A stretch of DNA of 64,000 nt, from the NCBI GenBank assembly GCA_016234655.1, contig JACRAU010000027.1, positions 62,001-126,000 on the forward strand. Direction: 5' to 3'. Positions 19,496-27,752 of this stretch are shown piece after piece. Position 1 is the first letter of the stretch. The number at the start of each line of letters is the position of its first letter. The translations under genes and the position numbers were made by a program. Below the pieces are notes generated by a model. That model saw only the letters and a list, made by a program, of their open reading frames with translations, made no database searches and had not been told where the DNA came from. This DNA is from Betaproteobacteria bacterium (lineage in GTDB: Bacteria; Pseudomonadota; Gammaproteobacteria; Burkholderiales; Thiobacillaceae).

Positions 19496-20198
19496 CCTTC
19501 AGCTCTATCTGACCGCGCCCTATCCTTGTAGCTATCTGCCGGGGCGCGAGGCGCGCTCGCAGGTGGCCACGCCGCACAGCCTGATCGACACCACCGTCTA
19601 CTCGGAATTGGTCTGGCGCGGCTTTCGCCGTAGCGGCCAGTTCGTCTACCGGCCGCGTTGCAATAGCTGCCGGGCCTGCGTGCCGGCGCGGGTGCCGGTC
19701 GCCGATTTCCGGCCGAACCGAAGCCAACGCCGTTGCGCCGGGCGCAACGGCGACCTCGAATTGGTGCTCAAGCCGCTGGCCTTCGACGAGGCGCACTACC
19801 GGCTGTATCGCCGCTACCAGTTCGCGCGCCACGGCGGCGGCGGCATGGACAACGACGACCGCGAGCAATATCGCGGCTTCCTGCTGCAAAGCCGGGTCGA
19901 CAGCGTGCTGGCCGAGTTCAGCTTGGGCGAAGAGGTGGTCATGGTCGCGCTGATCGACCGGCTGCTCGACGGCCTGTCGGCGGTCTACACCTTTTTCGAG
20001 CCGGCCCTGGCCAAGCGCGGCCTGGGTGTCTATGGCGTGCTGTCGCAGATAGAATTGGCCCGTCGGCTCGGCCTATCCTATGTCTATTTGGGCTACTGGA
20101 TCGCGCAGAGCCAGAAGATGGCCTACAAGAGCGGCTACCGGCCGATCGAAATGCTGCAAGACGGCGCCTGGCGCCGCCAAGAACAAGGAAACGAATGA
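19464..20198 (+). CDS. bpt: Aspartate/glutamate leucyltransferase (bacterial ATE-like)
   Basis: 244 residues. N-terminal cysteine region ([26 protein letters not shown]) and C-terminal ATE domain ([48 protein letters not shown]) match Bpt, which attaches Leu to N-terminal Asp/Glu. The aat-bpt overlap means both branches of the bacterial N-end rule are co-expressed, a common arrangement in beta- and gammaproteobacteria. Confidence 0.95.
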   Translation: MTSLRELPIHSLQLYLTAPYPCSYLPGREARSQVATPHSLIDTTVYSELVWRGFRRSGQFVYRPRCNSCRACVPARVPVADFRPNRSQRRCAGRNGDLELVLKPLAFDEAHYRLYRRYQFARHGGGGMDNDDREQYRGFLLQSRVDSVLAEFSLGEEVVMVALIDRLLDGLSAVYTFFEPALAKRGLGVYGVLSQIELARRLGLSYVYLGYWIAQSQKMAYKSGYRPIEMLQDGAWRRQEQGNE

Positions 20199-20749
20199 TG
20201 GCGTTGTTGATGCCCGCCGCCGAACAAATCCTGCAAGCCCATGCCCAGTTTCTGCACGCGGTGGTGCAGGCGATATTGAACCCGGCGCTGCGGCCCGAAC
20301 TGCAAGCCTCGCTGCAAGCGGCCGAGGCGCAAGGCTGGGGCCGCCTGGTGGCGACCATCCGCCAGATCGTCGACGGCAAGCGCGACCGGTCGATCTTGCT
20401 GGGCCTGGACGACGAAGACCGGGTGCTGGCCGAGGCCATCCTGGCCGGCATCGACAACCCGGCCAGCCTGCCCGAGATCAAGGCGCCCGACCCGGCCACG
20501 GCCGCGCCGGGCCTGGCCGCCATGATCGCGGCGGCGGCGAGCGGCGACGCGCAGGCGCTGACGGCGCTCGCCAATATGGCCGAGCAGATGGTCAAGGCCG
20601 GCGGCGACATGGCCCGCTTGGGCGCGAATCTGCGGCGCCTGATCGACGGCGAGCGCGATGCCGAACAACTGACGCGCGGCATGGGCGGCTTAGGCCGATC
20701 CCTGGTTTTGGATATACTCGACCAGTTGGCAAGACAGAATAAGCATTGA
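20195..20749 (+). CDS. Unrecognised Ala-rich helical protein downstream of bpt
   Basis: 184 residues starting at ATG 20195 (ATGATG; the second Met is also possible), overlapping the bpt stop. Strongly Ala/Leu-rich and apparently all-helical, without membrane segments or cysteines. A repeated theme is visible: LVATIRQIVDGKRDRSIL near 50-68 and LGANLRRLIDGERDAEQL near 143-160, suggesting an internal duplication of an (R-x-I/L-x-D-G-x-R-D) unit. I do not recognise the family. The coupled start implies co-expression with aat-bpt. Confidence 0.75.
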   Translation: MMALLMPAAEQILQAHAQFLHAVVQAILNPALRPELQASLQAAEAQGWGRLVATIRQIVDGKRDRSILLGLDDEDRVLAEAILAGIDNPASLPEIKAPDPATAAPGLAAMIAAAASGDAQALTALANMAEQMVKAGGDMARLGANLRRLIDGERDAEQLTRGMGGLGRSLVLDILDQLARQNKH

Positions 20750-20804
20750 ACACAGGTGAATCGCGAATGGATGCGTTGAAGATGCAAGGCCGAAGGGAAA
20801 TTCG

Positions 20805-21707
20805 ATGGCTGATGTGAAAACCATGGTTCGACTGCGCGAGACCGACATCGTGATCGGCAAGCCGATGGCTTGGGCGGCCTATGACTCGCAAGGCCGGCTG
20901 TTGCTCAATCGCGGCGTCATGGTGCGCGACATCAACCAGGTGCGCGGCCTGATCCAGCGCGGCCTGTTCCGCGAGGCGCACGACCGCGAGCGCGGCGATG
21001 CGCCCGAGACGGTAGAGGACGAATCGCGCAAGGCGGCGGCGGAGCTGCTGCCGTTCGAGAACCTGAAACTCATGCCCGGCGAGGCCATGCAGGTCCAGCA
21101 CCTGGCGGCCACGACCAAGGAGACCTACAACGTCCGGCTGCTCGGCTATGCCAAGGGCCGTAGCGTCATGACCACCCTGCCGGAGGCGGGCGGCAAATTG
21201 CTGCACGTCACCGACGGCCAGATATTCGCGGTGCGCGCCTTTTCCGGCCTGGTCATCGGCACCTTCAGCGCCAAGGTGCTCAAGGTGCAGCACATGCCCT
21301 TTCCCTACATGCACCTGGCCTACCCGGCGAACGGCGTGCAGACCATGCGCCTGCGCAAGGCCATGCGCGCGACCGTGGAATTGGAGACGAGCGTGTTCGA
21401 CAAGGAAAGCGGCAATGTGGTGGCCACCGGCATCATCGACGACATCAGCGTCGGCGGCGCGCGCATGATCATCTCCAAGCCGGTGGGGCGCAAGGGCCAG
21501 ATCATCAACATCGGCTTCAAGGTGCAGCTGGGCGAGATCGAGGAGTGGCTGAAGACCGAGGCGACCGTGCGCGCCGTGCAGGCGGAGACCGGCGACGACG
21601 GCATGCCGCACAACACCTACGGCCTGCAATTCGAACACCTGACGCGCGAGCAGCACCTGTTGATCATGAATCTGGTCTACAAGCTGACCTACAAGGACAC
21701 GCTCTGA
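20805..21707 (+). CDS. PilZ-domain c-di-GMP-binding protein
   Basis: 300 residues. The C-terminal PilZ domain carries the c-di-GMP contacts RKAMR (about residue 183) and [10 protein letters not shown] (about 209-218). The N-terminal part (residues 1-60, [23 protein letters not shown]) resembles the leader domain seen in some regulatory PilZ and HD-GYP proteins, and the middle forms a YcgR-N-like barrel (about 90-170). Proteins of this layout often act as flagellar brakes or motility regulators; a diguanylate cyclase and flagellar genes occur in the same window. Overlaps thyA by one base. Confidence 0.85.
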   Translation: MADVKTMVRLRETDIVIGKPMAWAAYDSQGRLLLNRGVMVRDINQVRGLIQRGLFREAHDRERGDAPETVEDESRKAAAELLPFENLKLMPGEAMQVQHLAATTKETYNVRLLGYAKGRSVMTTLPEAGGKLLHVTDGQIFAVRAFSGLVIGTFSAKVLKVQHMPFPYMHLAYPANGVQTMRLRKAMRATVELETSVFDKESGNVVATGIIDDISVGGARMIISKPVGRKGQIINIGFKVQLGEIEEWLKTEATVRAVQAETGDDGMPHNTYGLQFEHLTREQHLLIMNLVYKLTYKDTL

Positions 21708-22501
21708 TGCGGCAATACCTCGACCTGCTGCAACACGTGCTCGACCACGGCATCGAAAAATCCGACCGCACCGGCACCGGCACCGTCTCGGTGTTCGGCC
21801 ACCAGCTGCGCTTCGACCTGGGCCAGGGCTTTCCGTTGCTGACCACCAAGAAGGTGCACCTCAAATCCATCGTCCACGAGCTGTTGTGGTTCTTGCAGGG
21901 CGACACCAACATCAAATACCTGAAAGACAACGGCGTCAGCATCTGGGACGAATGGGCCGACGCCGAAGGCAACCTCGGCCCGGTCTACGGCTCGCAGTGG
22001 CGCTCGTGGCCGGCCGCCGACGGCCGCCACATCGACCAGATCACGCAGGTGGTCGAGCAGATCAAGCGCAACCCCGATTCGCGCCGCCTCATCGTCTCGG
22101 CCTGGAACGTGGGCGAGATCGACAAGATGAAGCTGCCGCCCTGCCACGCCTTCTTCCAGTTCTATGTCGCCGACGGCCGGCTGTCGTGCCAGTTGTATCA
22201 GCGCAGCGCCGACATCTTCCTCGGCGTGCCGTTCAACATCGCCAGCTATGCCTTGCTGACCATGATGATGGCCCAGGTTTGCGGGCTAAAGCCGGGCGAC
22301 TTCGTGCACACCCTGGGCGACGCCCACATCTACCTGAACCACATGGAGCAGGTGAACACCCAACTCGCGCGCGCGCCGCGCGCCCTGCCGCAGATGCGCA
22401 TCAACCCGGCGGTGACCGACATCTTCGCCTTCAAGTACGAAGACTTCACGCTGGAGAACTACGACCCGCACCCGGGCATCAAGGCGCCGGTGGCGGTCTG
22501 A
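21707..22501 (+). CDS. thyA: Thymidylate synthase ThyA
   Basis: 264 residues from ATG 21707, overlapping the previous stop (TGATG). Signatures: [18 protein letters not shown], the catalytic Cys in [38 protein letters not shown] and the C-terminal [10 protein letters not shown]. Converts dUMP to dTMP using methylene-tetrahydrofolate, producing dihydrofolate, which the next gene (folA) recycles. Length is the same as the E. coli enzyme. Confidence 0.98.
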   Translation: MRQYLDLLQHVLDHGIEKSDRTGTGTVSVFGHQLRFDLGQGFPLLTTKKVHLKSIVHELLWFLQGDTNIKYLKDNGVSIWDEWADAEGNLGPVYGSQWRSWPAADGRHIDQITQVVEQIKRNPDSRRLIVSAWNVGEIDKMKLPPCHAFFQFYVADGRLSCQLYQRSADIFLGVPFNIASYALLTMMMAQVCGLKPGDFVHTLGDAHIYLNHMEQVNTQLARAPRALPQMRINPAVTDIFAFKYEDFTLENYDPHPGIKAPVAV

Positions 22502-22502
22502 C

Positions 22503-22988
22503 ATGGCGGTGCGCATCAACGTCATCGCCGCCATGGCGCAAAACCGCACCATCGGCATCAAGAACACGCTGCCCTGGCACCTGCCGGAAGACCTCAAGCA
22601 CTTCAAGGCGCTGACCATGGGTCACCACATCGTCATGGGCCGCAAGACCTACGAGTCCATCGGCCGGCCGCTGCCGGGGCGCACCACCGTCATCGTCAGC
22701 CGCGACCCGAACTACCGGGTCGAGGGCTGCATCACCGCGCCGTCCATCGACGCCGCCATCGCCGCCTGCGGCGACGACCCCGAGGTCTTCTTCGTCGGCG
22801 GCGCCAACCTCTACGGCCAGGTGCTGCCGCGCGCCGACCGCTTGTACCTCACCGAGATACAAGCCGACTATGAAGGCGACGCCCATTTCCCCGCCTTCGA
22901 TAAACAGGCTTGGCGCGAAACCGCGCGCGACGCGCAGGTCAGCGCGGCCGGGCTGGGCTATCACTTCGTCACCTACGACCGGGCCTGA
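22503..22988 (+). CDS. folA: Dihydrofolate reductase FolA
   Basis: 161 residues, one base after the thyA stop. Hallmarks: INVIAAMAQNRTIGIKNTLPWHLPEDLKHFKALT, VMGRKTYESIGRPLPGRT, and the NADPH-binding FFVGGANLYGQVL. The active-site acid is Asp in the LPEDLKHF helix. Reduces dihydrofolate to tetrahydrofolate. The thyA-folA pair is a common operon. Confidence 0.97.
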   Translation: MAVRINVIAAMAQNRTIGIKNTLPWHLPEDLKHFKALTMGHHIVMGRKTYESIGRPLPGRTTVIVSRDPNYRVEGCITAPSIDAAIAACGDDPEVFFVGGANLYGQVLPRADRLYLTEIQADYEGDAHFPAFDKQAWRETARDAQVSAAGLGYHFVTYDRA

Positions 22989-22994
22989 GCGGTC

Positions 22995-23987
22995 ATGAAA
23001 CGAGGCGCGGCGTTGCTCTGCTTGTTCGCCGCGTTGCCGACCGTCGCGGCCGAACCCCAGGTCATCGAAAACTCGCTCGGCATGCAATTCGTGCGCGTGC
23101 CGGCCGGCGAATTCCTCATGGGTAGCGACGAATCGCCCGAGTCATTGGCGAAGGCCTACCCGCAATACGACCCCGCGCGTTTTAGCCTGCTGGCCGACGA
23201 AGCGCCGGTGCACAAGGTGCGCATCACCCGGCCGTTCTATCTGGGCCGGCACGAGGTCACCGTCGGCCAGTTCCGCCGCTTCCTGCAAGCCTCCGGCTAC
23301 GTGCCCGAATCGGTGGCCGACGGCACCGGCGGCTATGGCTACAACCCGCAATATGACCCGGCCAAATCCGAACGCGGCGACGCCTTCGAAGGGCGCGACC
23401 CGAAGTATTCCTGGCAAGACCCCGGCTTCGCCCAGGGCGACGACCACCCCGTGGTCAACGTCACCTGGCACGACGCCGTGGCCCTGGCCAAGTGGCTGAG
23501 CAAAAAGGAAGGCAAACGCTACCGCCTGCCGACCGAGGCCGAGTGGGAATACGCCTGCCGCGCCGGCACGCGAAGCCGCTATTCCAGCGGCGACGAGCCG
23601 CAGTCGCTATTGAGCGTGGCCAACCTGTTCGACGCCGATGCCGCCGGCAATTGGCGACACTGGGCGCAATACGCGTTGCCCGGCCGCGACGGCCACCCCT
23701 TCACCGCCCCGGTCGGCCGCTTCGCGCCCAACGCCTTCGGCCTGTACGACATGCACGGCAACGTCTGGGAATGGACCGCCGATTACCACGACGACCACTA
23801 CTACGCGCACTCGCCATTGAACGACCCCCAAGGCCCCGCCGCCGGCAGCGTCCGCGTGCGCCGCGGCGGCTCGTGGCACACCTGGGCCTTCTATGCCCGT
23901 TGCTCGTACCGCAATTGGAATACGCCGCAGACGCGTTATACGCTGGTGGGCATGCGCCTGGTGCGGGAGGCCGATGTGCAGCGTTGA
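22995..23987 (+). CDS. Exported SUMF1/FGE-fold protein without the catalytic cysteine pair
   Basis: 330 residues. Signal peptide (KRGAALLCLFAALPTVAAE, cleavage near 19), then the SUMF1 fold: GMQFVRVPAGEFLMGS, RPFYLGRHEVTVGQFRRFL, HPVVNVTWHDAVALAKWLS, YRLPTEAEWEYACRAGT, GNVWEWTADYHDDHYY and RRGGSWHTWAFYARCSYRN. Formylglycine-generating enzymes have a Cys pair just after RGGS; here that stretch is WHTWAFYARC, with only the later Cys. It is therefore probably not an FGE; many SUMF1-fold proteins have other or unknown roles. No sulfatase is nearby. Confidence 0.82.
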   Translation: MKRGAALLCLFAALPTVAAEPQVIENSLGMQFVRVPAGEFLMGSDESPESLAKAYPQYDPARFSLLADEAPVHKVRITRPFYLGRHEVTVGQFRRFLQASGYVPESVADGTGGYGYNPQYDPAKSERGDAFEGRDPKYSWQDPGFAQGDDHPVVNVTWHDAVALAKWLSKKEGKRYRLPTEAEWEYACRAGTRSRYSSGDEPQSLLSVANLFDADAAGNWRHWAQYALPGRDGHPFTAPVGRFAPNAFGLYDMHGNVWEWTADYHDDHYYAHSPLNDPQGPAAGSVRVRRGGSWHTWAFYARCSYRNWNTPQTRYTLVGMRLVREADVQR

Positions 23988-24080
23988 GTGACAGGGGTTC
24001 TGCCATACCGGCCGCTGGCCTTAATCTGATAGCTAAGGGGGTGAGCATAGCGAAGCCCATTTGGCCAGGGTGGCCAATCC

Positions 24081-24578
24081 TTAGCGTATAGACTCGATAG
24101 TGAATTTCTTGTACATGATCTGAGGCGTGAGCACTGCGTAGCCTTGGTGCTGCCAATGCACAATTTCAGCGGGCGCTGAGGGCACCGCCTGGACAAAGTC
24201 CTGCATATCCGAGAGAGAGTAGCCGTAATCACTCATGGCCAGCTGACAAACCTTGAACTCCACGCCCAAGTCTGCGTAATAGCGCATGCGATCAACAACT
24301 TCCTTGTATTTCTCCTCATTCTTCTTCGCCACGGTAACCAGTTCAGTGCCATGGATCACCACCTTGATGGTTTCCGGGTTGAATTCGTAGGGCGGCGTGG
24401 ACAGCGACAAAGCCAGAGAACGCAACCAATACAATGCCGCCCCCATCTTGGCTGGATCATCCAGGAAGAAATCGAATACCACTCTGGGGGGCGCGTATGG
24501 TGTCTGTACAAACGTGGCCTCTGCCCGTGCCGAAATACTGAGGACAAGGCAAGCGACGAAGACAAACAAGGCGTGCAT
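24081..24578 (-). CDS. Exported DsrE-fold protein
   Basis: 165 residues from ATG 24578 (a GTG nine bases upstream is also possible). Signal peptide of about 20 residues (MHALFVFVACLVLSISARA), then a DsrE/DsrF-like alpha-beta fold: RVVFDFFLDDPAKMGAALYWLRSLAL, IKVVIHGTELVTVAKKN, GVEFKVCQLAMSDYGYSLSDMQDFVQAVPSAPAEIVHWQHQGYAVL. The Cys in VCQLAMSDYG is at the usual DsrE active position. Periplasmic DsrE-like proteins are common in sulfur oxidisers; substrate unknown. Last of three genes (HdrC-like, AF1514-like, this one) that look lower in GC than the surroundings. Confidence 0.75.
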   Translation of the reverse strand: MHALFVFVACLVLSISARAEATFVQTPYAPPRVVFDFFLDDPAKMGAALYWLRSLALSLSTPPYEFNPETIKVVIHGTELVTVAKKNEEKYKEVVDRMRYYADLGVEFKVCQLAMSDYGYSLSDMQDFVQAVPSAPAEIVHWQHQGYAVLTPQIMYKKFTIESIR

Positions 24579-24599
24579 GGCAACCACTAAGTATGGCCT

Positions 24600-25013
24600 T
24601 CAGTACTGATCGGCCATCCATTCGTCGAGTGGTGAACAGGCATCCTTACGCGGCTTGCCAGTGTCATCGAGCATGGGTATGAGACATAGATATTCGTCCC
24701 CGGCGCCATCCTTCAGGTTGCGTAGTGGCAGGTTGCGCACGGTTTCAAAGCCCCCGCTCTCCATCACGATGAACTCGAAATCGTCACCCACGTGGATATC
24801 CATCTGGCCGCCATTACCCTGACCATACTTGGACCACCAGGAGTCTTCATCCGCGCCTGCAAAGCCGGGCGAAAAGGCATGGGTGCTGTGTTGGCGCCAG
24901 GAAACGATGGTGGGCTGTCTCATATTGCTAGCCCGTGCCTGTGTCAGGGCCATCGCGCTTGCCATACTGAAATCAAGGTTCTTGCCAGAATAGTCGACAT
25001 GTAGGTTGATCAT
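24600..25013 (-). CDS. Conserved protein, possibly AF1514/DUF5619-like
   Basis: 137 residues with a good ribosome site (AGGAGA before ATG 25013). No signal peptide or membrane helix. It begins INLHVDYSGKNLDFSMASAMALTQARA and has aromatic-rich centre WWSKYGQGNGGQMDIHVGDDFEFIV and late cysteines (YLCLIPML; KDACSPLDEW). The start (beta strand, then a helix on small residues) and the G-x-D-I-x-V-x-D-x-F-x-F core remind me of the AF1514/DUF5619 family, which also occurs in sulfur-metabolising organisms; this is a weak memory-based match. Between an HdrC-like and a DsrE-like gene. Confidence 0.6.
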   Translation of the reverse strand: MINLHVDYSGKNLDFSMASAMALTQARASNMRQPTIVSWRQHSTHAFSPGFAGADEDSWWSKYGQGNGGQMDIHVGDDFEFIVMESGGFETVRNLPLRNLKDGAGDEYLCLIPMLDDTGKPRKDACSPLDEWMADQY

Positions 25014-25157
25014 GGTTACGTCTCCTCGGATTCGGTCTGGTTGACCGGGTTAAACGGATCCCCCTGCTGGGGAACAGAAACACCTGCGCCATGGCATTGA
25101 CCAGCTACACGCATACAGGCCCAGCCCTTGGCAAACGGTGGTAGGCGATGGGACCAG

Positions 25158-25790
25158 TCACGCCGTCACTCCCTTGCGCCTGCCCTCCAACTCCTTCGCC
25201 TTGGCGAGCATGGCATGGATGCCCTTGCTGTCCTTGCACTTGTGGCCGCCGCCCACGGCCTCCAGCGGATTCATCCGCTTGGCCTTGAGAAGGCCGAGGC
25301 CGATGGACTGCATTTGAAAGAGCTTCTTGATGCCGGCGACGATGCCGTCCTTGAAGTAGAGCCTTTGGGTCAGATTCAACTCATTGACCCGACCGGTCTT
25401 GGTGCAGTTGTCCCAGAAGGTCTTGGATAGATGCTGGGTCGGCTGGAACTTCGGCGATCGCCCGATTCGATAGGCGTACTCTGCGATGCCGTGCATCACA
25501 TGGGTAACGGGTATCTTGCGTGGGCAGCCGACATAGCAGTTGTAGCAGGAGGTGCACATCCACATAGACTTGGACTCCAGCACCTCATCCCGCTTGCCGG
25601 CGCGAATCATCATGAAGATTTCCTGCGGGGGGTGGTCCCAGCCGTCTTGGAAATGGGTCGGGCATGAGCCGGAACAGAGCCCGCACTGCATACACATCTT
25701 CACCCACTCGCCCATCTCGGCTTGTTCCTCGATTTCCTTGAGTAAATTGTTCTTGTAGCGAGCCTCCATCTCTTGATTCAAACCGCTCAT
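25158..25790 (-). CDS. HdrC-like dicluster 4Fe-4S protein
   Basis: 210 residues. Two complete 4Fe-4S motifs: C33-x2-C36-x2-C39-x3-C43-P (CMQCGLCSGSCP) and C79-x2-C82-x2-C85-x3-C89-P (CTSCYNCYVGCP). The spacing and GEWVKMCMQCGLC plus IFMMIRAGKRDEVLESKSMWMCTSC match HdrC subunits of heterodisulfide-reductase-like systems and the HdrC part of QmoC. No HdrB (CCG domains) or HdrA flavoprotein gene is adjacent, so this is an orphan copy; a partner must be elsewhere. Start ATG 25790 has a GAGG site 7-8 bases upstream. Confidence 0.85.
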   Translation of the reverse strand: MSGLNQEMEARYKNNLLKEIEEQAEMGEWVKMCMQCGLCSGSCPTHFQDGWDHPPQEIFMMIRAGKRDEVLESKSMWMCTSCYNCYVGCPRKIPVTHVMHGIAEYAYRIGRSPKFQPTQHLSKTFWDNCTKTGRVNELNLTQRLYFKDGIVAGIKKLFQMQSIGLGLLKAKRMNPLEAVGGGHKCKDSKGIHAMLAKAKELEGRRKGVTA

Positions 25791-25905
25791 TTCTGTGCCT
25801 CACGTCAGCAACCGATTGAAGGACGCAGCTGGCGATGCCATCCAGCCATGTTGTGGGGAGTGGCATTGAACGCCGGGTGGATACCGTTGGCCTACAATAG
25901 ATTCA

Positions 25906-25950
25906 ACATAGACAAATATCCGACTATTACAATCAGGTATTTGTCTATGT
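25906..25950. promoter_or_regulatory. Perfect 13-bp inverted repeat upstream of the HdrC-like gene
   Basis: ACATAGACAAATA (25906-25918) and TATTTGTCTATGT (25938-25950) flank a 19-base spacer. The arms are AT-rich in a GC-rich genome, centred about 138 bp upstream of the HdrC-like start. No T-run follows either arm, so termination is unlikely; an operator for a dimeric regulator or the scar of a small mobile element are the main options. Confidence 0.6.
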
Positions 25951-26044
25951 GAGGTTTCGCCCCCTTAGGGTGGTCAGACGGGGCATTCCTGCGACTACCC
26001 AGTAAGGCCGAATAGCACGCAGCCATACAGTCCCCAAGTGCAAC

Positions 26045-26069
26045 AAAAAAGCGGGCCGCAGCCCGCTTT
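26045..26069 (-). terminator. Intrinsic terminator of the cytochrome c gene
   Basis: Minus strand: stem AAAGCGGGC / GCCCGCTTT around TGCG, then a run of T's (complement of 26045-26050). It lies 23-47 bp after the cytochrome c stop. Confidence 0.88.
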
Positions 26070-26091
26070 CTCTTGTCCGCTATTAACCCGC

Positions 26092-26394
26092 TTACAAGCT
26101 CATGATCCACTTCGCCAGCGCGGCGGCGTCGCCTTCGGCCTTGGGCTGGGGCGGCATGGGGATGGCGCCGAATTTGCCTTTGCTGCCTTTGGCGATGCTT
26201 TCGGTCAGCGTCTTTTCGGCCTCTTTGTTGCCCTTGTATTTGGCGGCGATGTCCTTGAACGATGGGCCCATCAGTTTCTTGTCGATGGCATGGCAGTTCA
26301 TGCACATGTTCTTCTTGGCCAGGGCTTCGTCGGCCATGACGGGGCCGGCGATGAGCAGGCCGGCGGTGACGAGGGCGAGGGGGATGAATCTCAT
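26092..26394 (-). CDS. Small periplasmic cytochrome c (c-551/c-552 type)
   Basis: 100 residues. Signal peptide RFIPLALVTAGLLIAGPVMA (cleavage near 22), heme motif CMNCHAIDKK (mature residue about 10), heme Met in AIPMPPQP, C-terminal helix AAALAKWIMSL. This is the class I c-551/c-552 fold that donates electrons to NirS and cbb3 oxidases in related bacteria. Own terminator downstream and an FNR-like box upstream (26473-26486) suggest a single-gene, oxygen-regulated unit, fitting a donor for the nir/nor/cco systems in this window. Confidence 0.92.
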   Translation of the reverse strand: MRFIPLALVTAGLLIAGPVMADEALAKKNMCMNCHAIDKKLMGPSFKDIAAKYKGNKEAEKTLTESIAKGSKGKFGAIPMPPQPKAEGDAAALAKWIMSL

Positions 26395-26472
26395 TGCGCT
26401 TCCTTTCGTGCGGTTGTGTCGAATCGGCGGGGAAATTTCAATGCCATTATGGTCGAGGGAGACGGTTTGTCA

Positions 26473-26486
26473 TTGATCGCGGTCAA
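26473..26486 (-). promoter_or_regulatory. FNR/Dnr-like box upstream of cytochrome c gene
   Basis: Minus strand reads TTGAC-CGCG-ATCAA, matching 9 of 10 conserved positions of the TTGAT-N4-ATCAA box. It is centred about 85 bp upstream of the cytochrome c ATG and just past the stop codon of the upstream MCP gene. Similar in sequence to the box at 56855-56868 (TTGAC-TTTG-ATCAA). Confidence 0.6.
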
Positions 26487-26491
26487 CTCGC

Positions 26492-27673
26492 TCAGTCGAG
26501 CTTGAAGCCTTTTACCGCCGCGTCGAGGTCGATGGCTTGGGCGCTTAGGCGGGTGGCGGTGCTGACGCCTTGTTCGCTGTTGCTGACGGTTTGCGTGTTC
26601 AGCGCTTCGATGTGTTCGATGTTGTCGAGCACGCTCTGCACCGCGTCTTTTTGCCGCTCGGTGGCCTGCGCGATTTCTTGCACGGTGCCGAGCACTTGGT
26701 CGAAGTGCGTGGTGATTTGTTCCAGGGCTTCGCCGGCCTGGCGGGCGCTGGTGACGCCGGTTTGGGCTTCGCTCATGCCGCTGGCGATGGCGTCGATGGC
26801 TTGGCCGGTTTCTTCTTGGATGCTGTGGATCATGGTGCCGATTTCGCTAGTGGCCTGGGTGGTCTTTTCGGCCAGTTTGCGCACTTCGTCGGCCACCACG
26901 GCGAAGCCTCGGCCCTGTTCGCCGGCGCGCGCGGCCTCGATGGCGGCATTGAGCGCGAGCAGGTTGGTCTGGTCGGCGATTTCCTTGATGGCGGCGACGA
27001 TGGCGCCGATCTGCTGCGAGCTTTCGCCGAGCTTGGCCACGCGCTCGGTGGCGCTGCTGACCGAGGCGTGGATGCGCTCCATGCCTTGGATGCTTTCCCG
27101 TGCCTTGGCGATGCCCTGGTTGGCGACCTCGCCGGCCTCTTTGGCCTGGTTCGACGCGGTGGACGATTGATGCGCGATGCCGCCGATGGTGGAGGCGAGG
27201 TTTTGCATGGCGTTGTTGATCTGGCCGGTGCGTTCGGCCTGTTCGTCGACGTGGCCGTGGATTTCTTCGACCTGGCCCCGGATCGTGTCGCTGGCCTGGC
27301 GCACTTGATGGCTCAGGCCCACGGTGTGGCTGATCAGGTCGCGCAGGGTGGCGGCCATGTTGTTGAAGCTGGTGATGATCTCGCCGATGGTGTCGTCGCT
27401 ACGCATGCCGCAGGTGAAGGTGAGGTCCTTGCGGGCGATGGCGCCGGCCACTTCGGAGATGCGGCGCAGCTTGGAGACGAGCACGACGTTCATCATCCAG
27501 TAGTTGGCGACGCCGATGAACAGGCCGGCGATGAAGCAGCCGACCACGAACCAGGGCAGCATGCCCGGTTTCCACTCGACGAAGATGTTGGCGTAGAACG
27601 GGAAGACGCCGGCGACGAATACGCCGAAGCCCAGGAACGAGAGCAAGACGCGACGGAGAATGCTGTTTTTCAT
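26492..27673 (-). CDS. Methyl-accepting chemotaxis protein, short sensor
   Basis: 393 residues. Two membrane helices lie close together (about 10-29 and 38-62), leaving only a very short periplasmic loop; a HAMP-like segment (about 63-115) and a full signalling domain with the tip [19 protein letters not shown] / [20 protein letters not shown] follow. The lack of a periplasmic sensor domain suggests it senses membrane, redox or cytoplasmic signals, as inferred for similar short MCPs. Stand-alone gene between murI and the cytochrome c gene. Confidence 0.92.
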   Translation of the reverse strand: MKNSILRRVLLSFLGFGVFVAGVFPFYANIFVEWKPGMLPWFVVGCFIAGLFIGVANYWMMNVVLVSKLRRISEVAGAIARKDLTFTCGMRSDDTIGEIITSFNNMAATLRDLISHTVGLSHQVRQASDTIRGQVEEIHGHVDEQAERTGQINNAMQNLASTIGGIAHQSSTASNQAKEAGEVANQGIAKARESIQGMERIHASVSSATERVAKLGESSQQIGAIVAAIKEIADQTNLLALNAAIEAARAGEQGRGFAVVADEVRKLAEKTTQATSEIGTMIHSIQEETGQAIDAIASGMSEAQTGVTSARQAGEALEQITTHFDQVLGTVQEIAQATERQKDAVQSVLDNIEHIEALNTQTVSNSEQGVSTATRLSAQAIDLDAAVKGFKLD

Positions 27674-27752
27674 ATGGAGCGGCCCGTGTCTAGTACGAAT
27701 GGCCCGGATTATAGCCAGCTCGGGGCGATTGCAAGAGCCCCGGGCCTGGTTT

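Larger units (their letters stand above)
25791..26091. other. 301-bp gene-free stretch between HdrC-like gene and cytochrome c gene
   Basis: No supportable ORF. It contains the leader of the HdrC-like gene, a perfect 13-bp inverted repeat (25906-25950), an AT-rich patch around it, and the terminator of the cytochrome c gene (26045-26069). Confidence 0.8.

Noticed and set aside
24061-24077. TTGGCCA-GGG-TGGCCAA dyad as a terminator between convergent genes
   Set aside because: Short loop and no T-run on either strand; kept only as a weak possibility, and most of it lies at the 3' end of the DsrE-like gene region.
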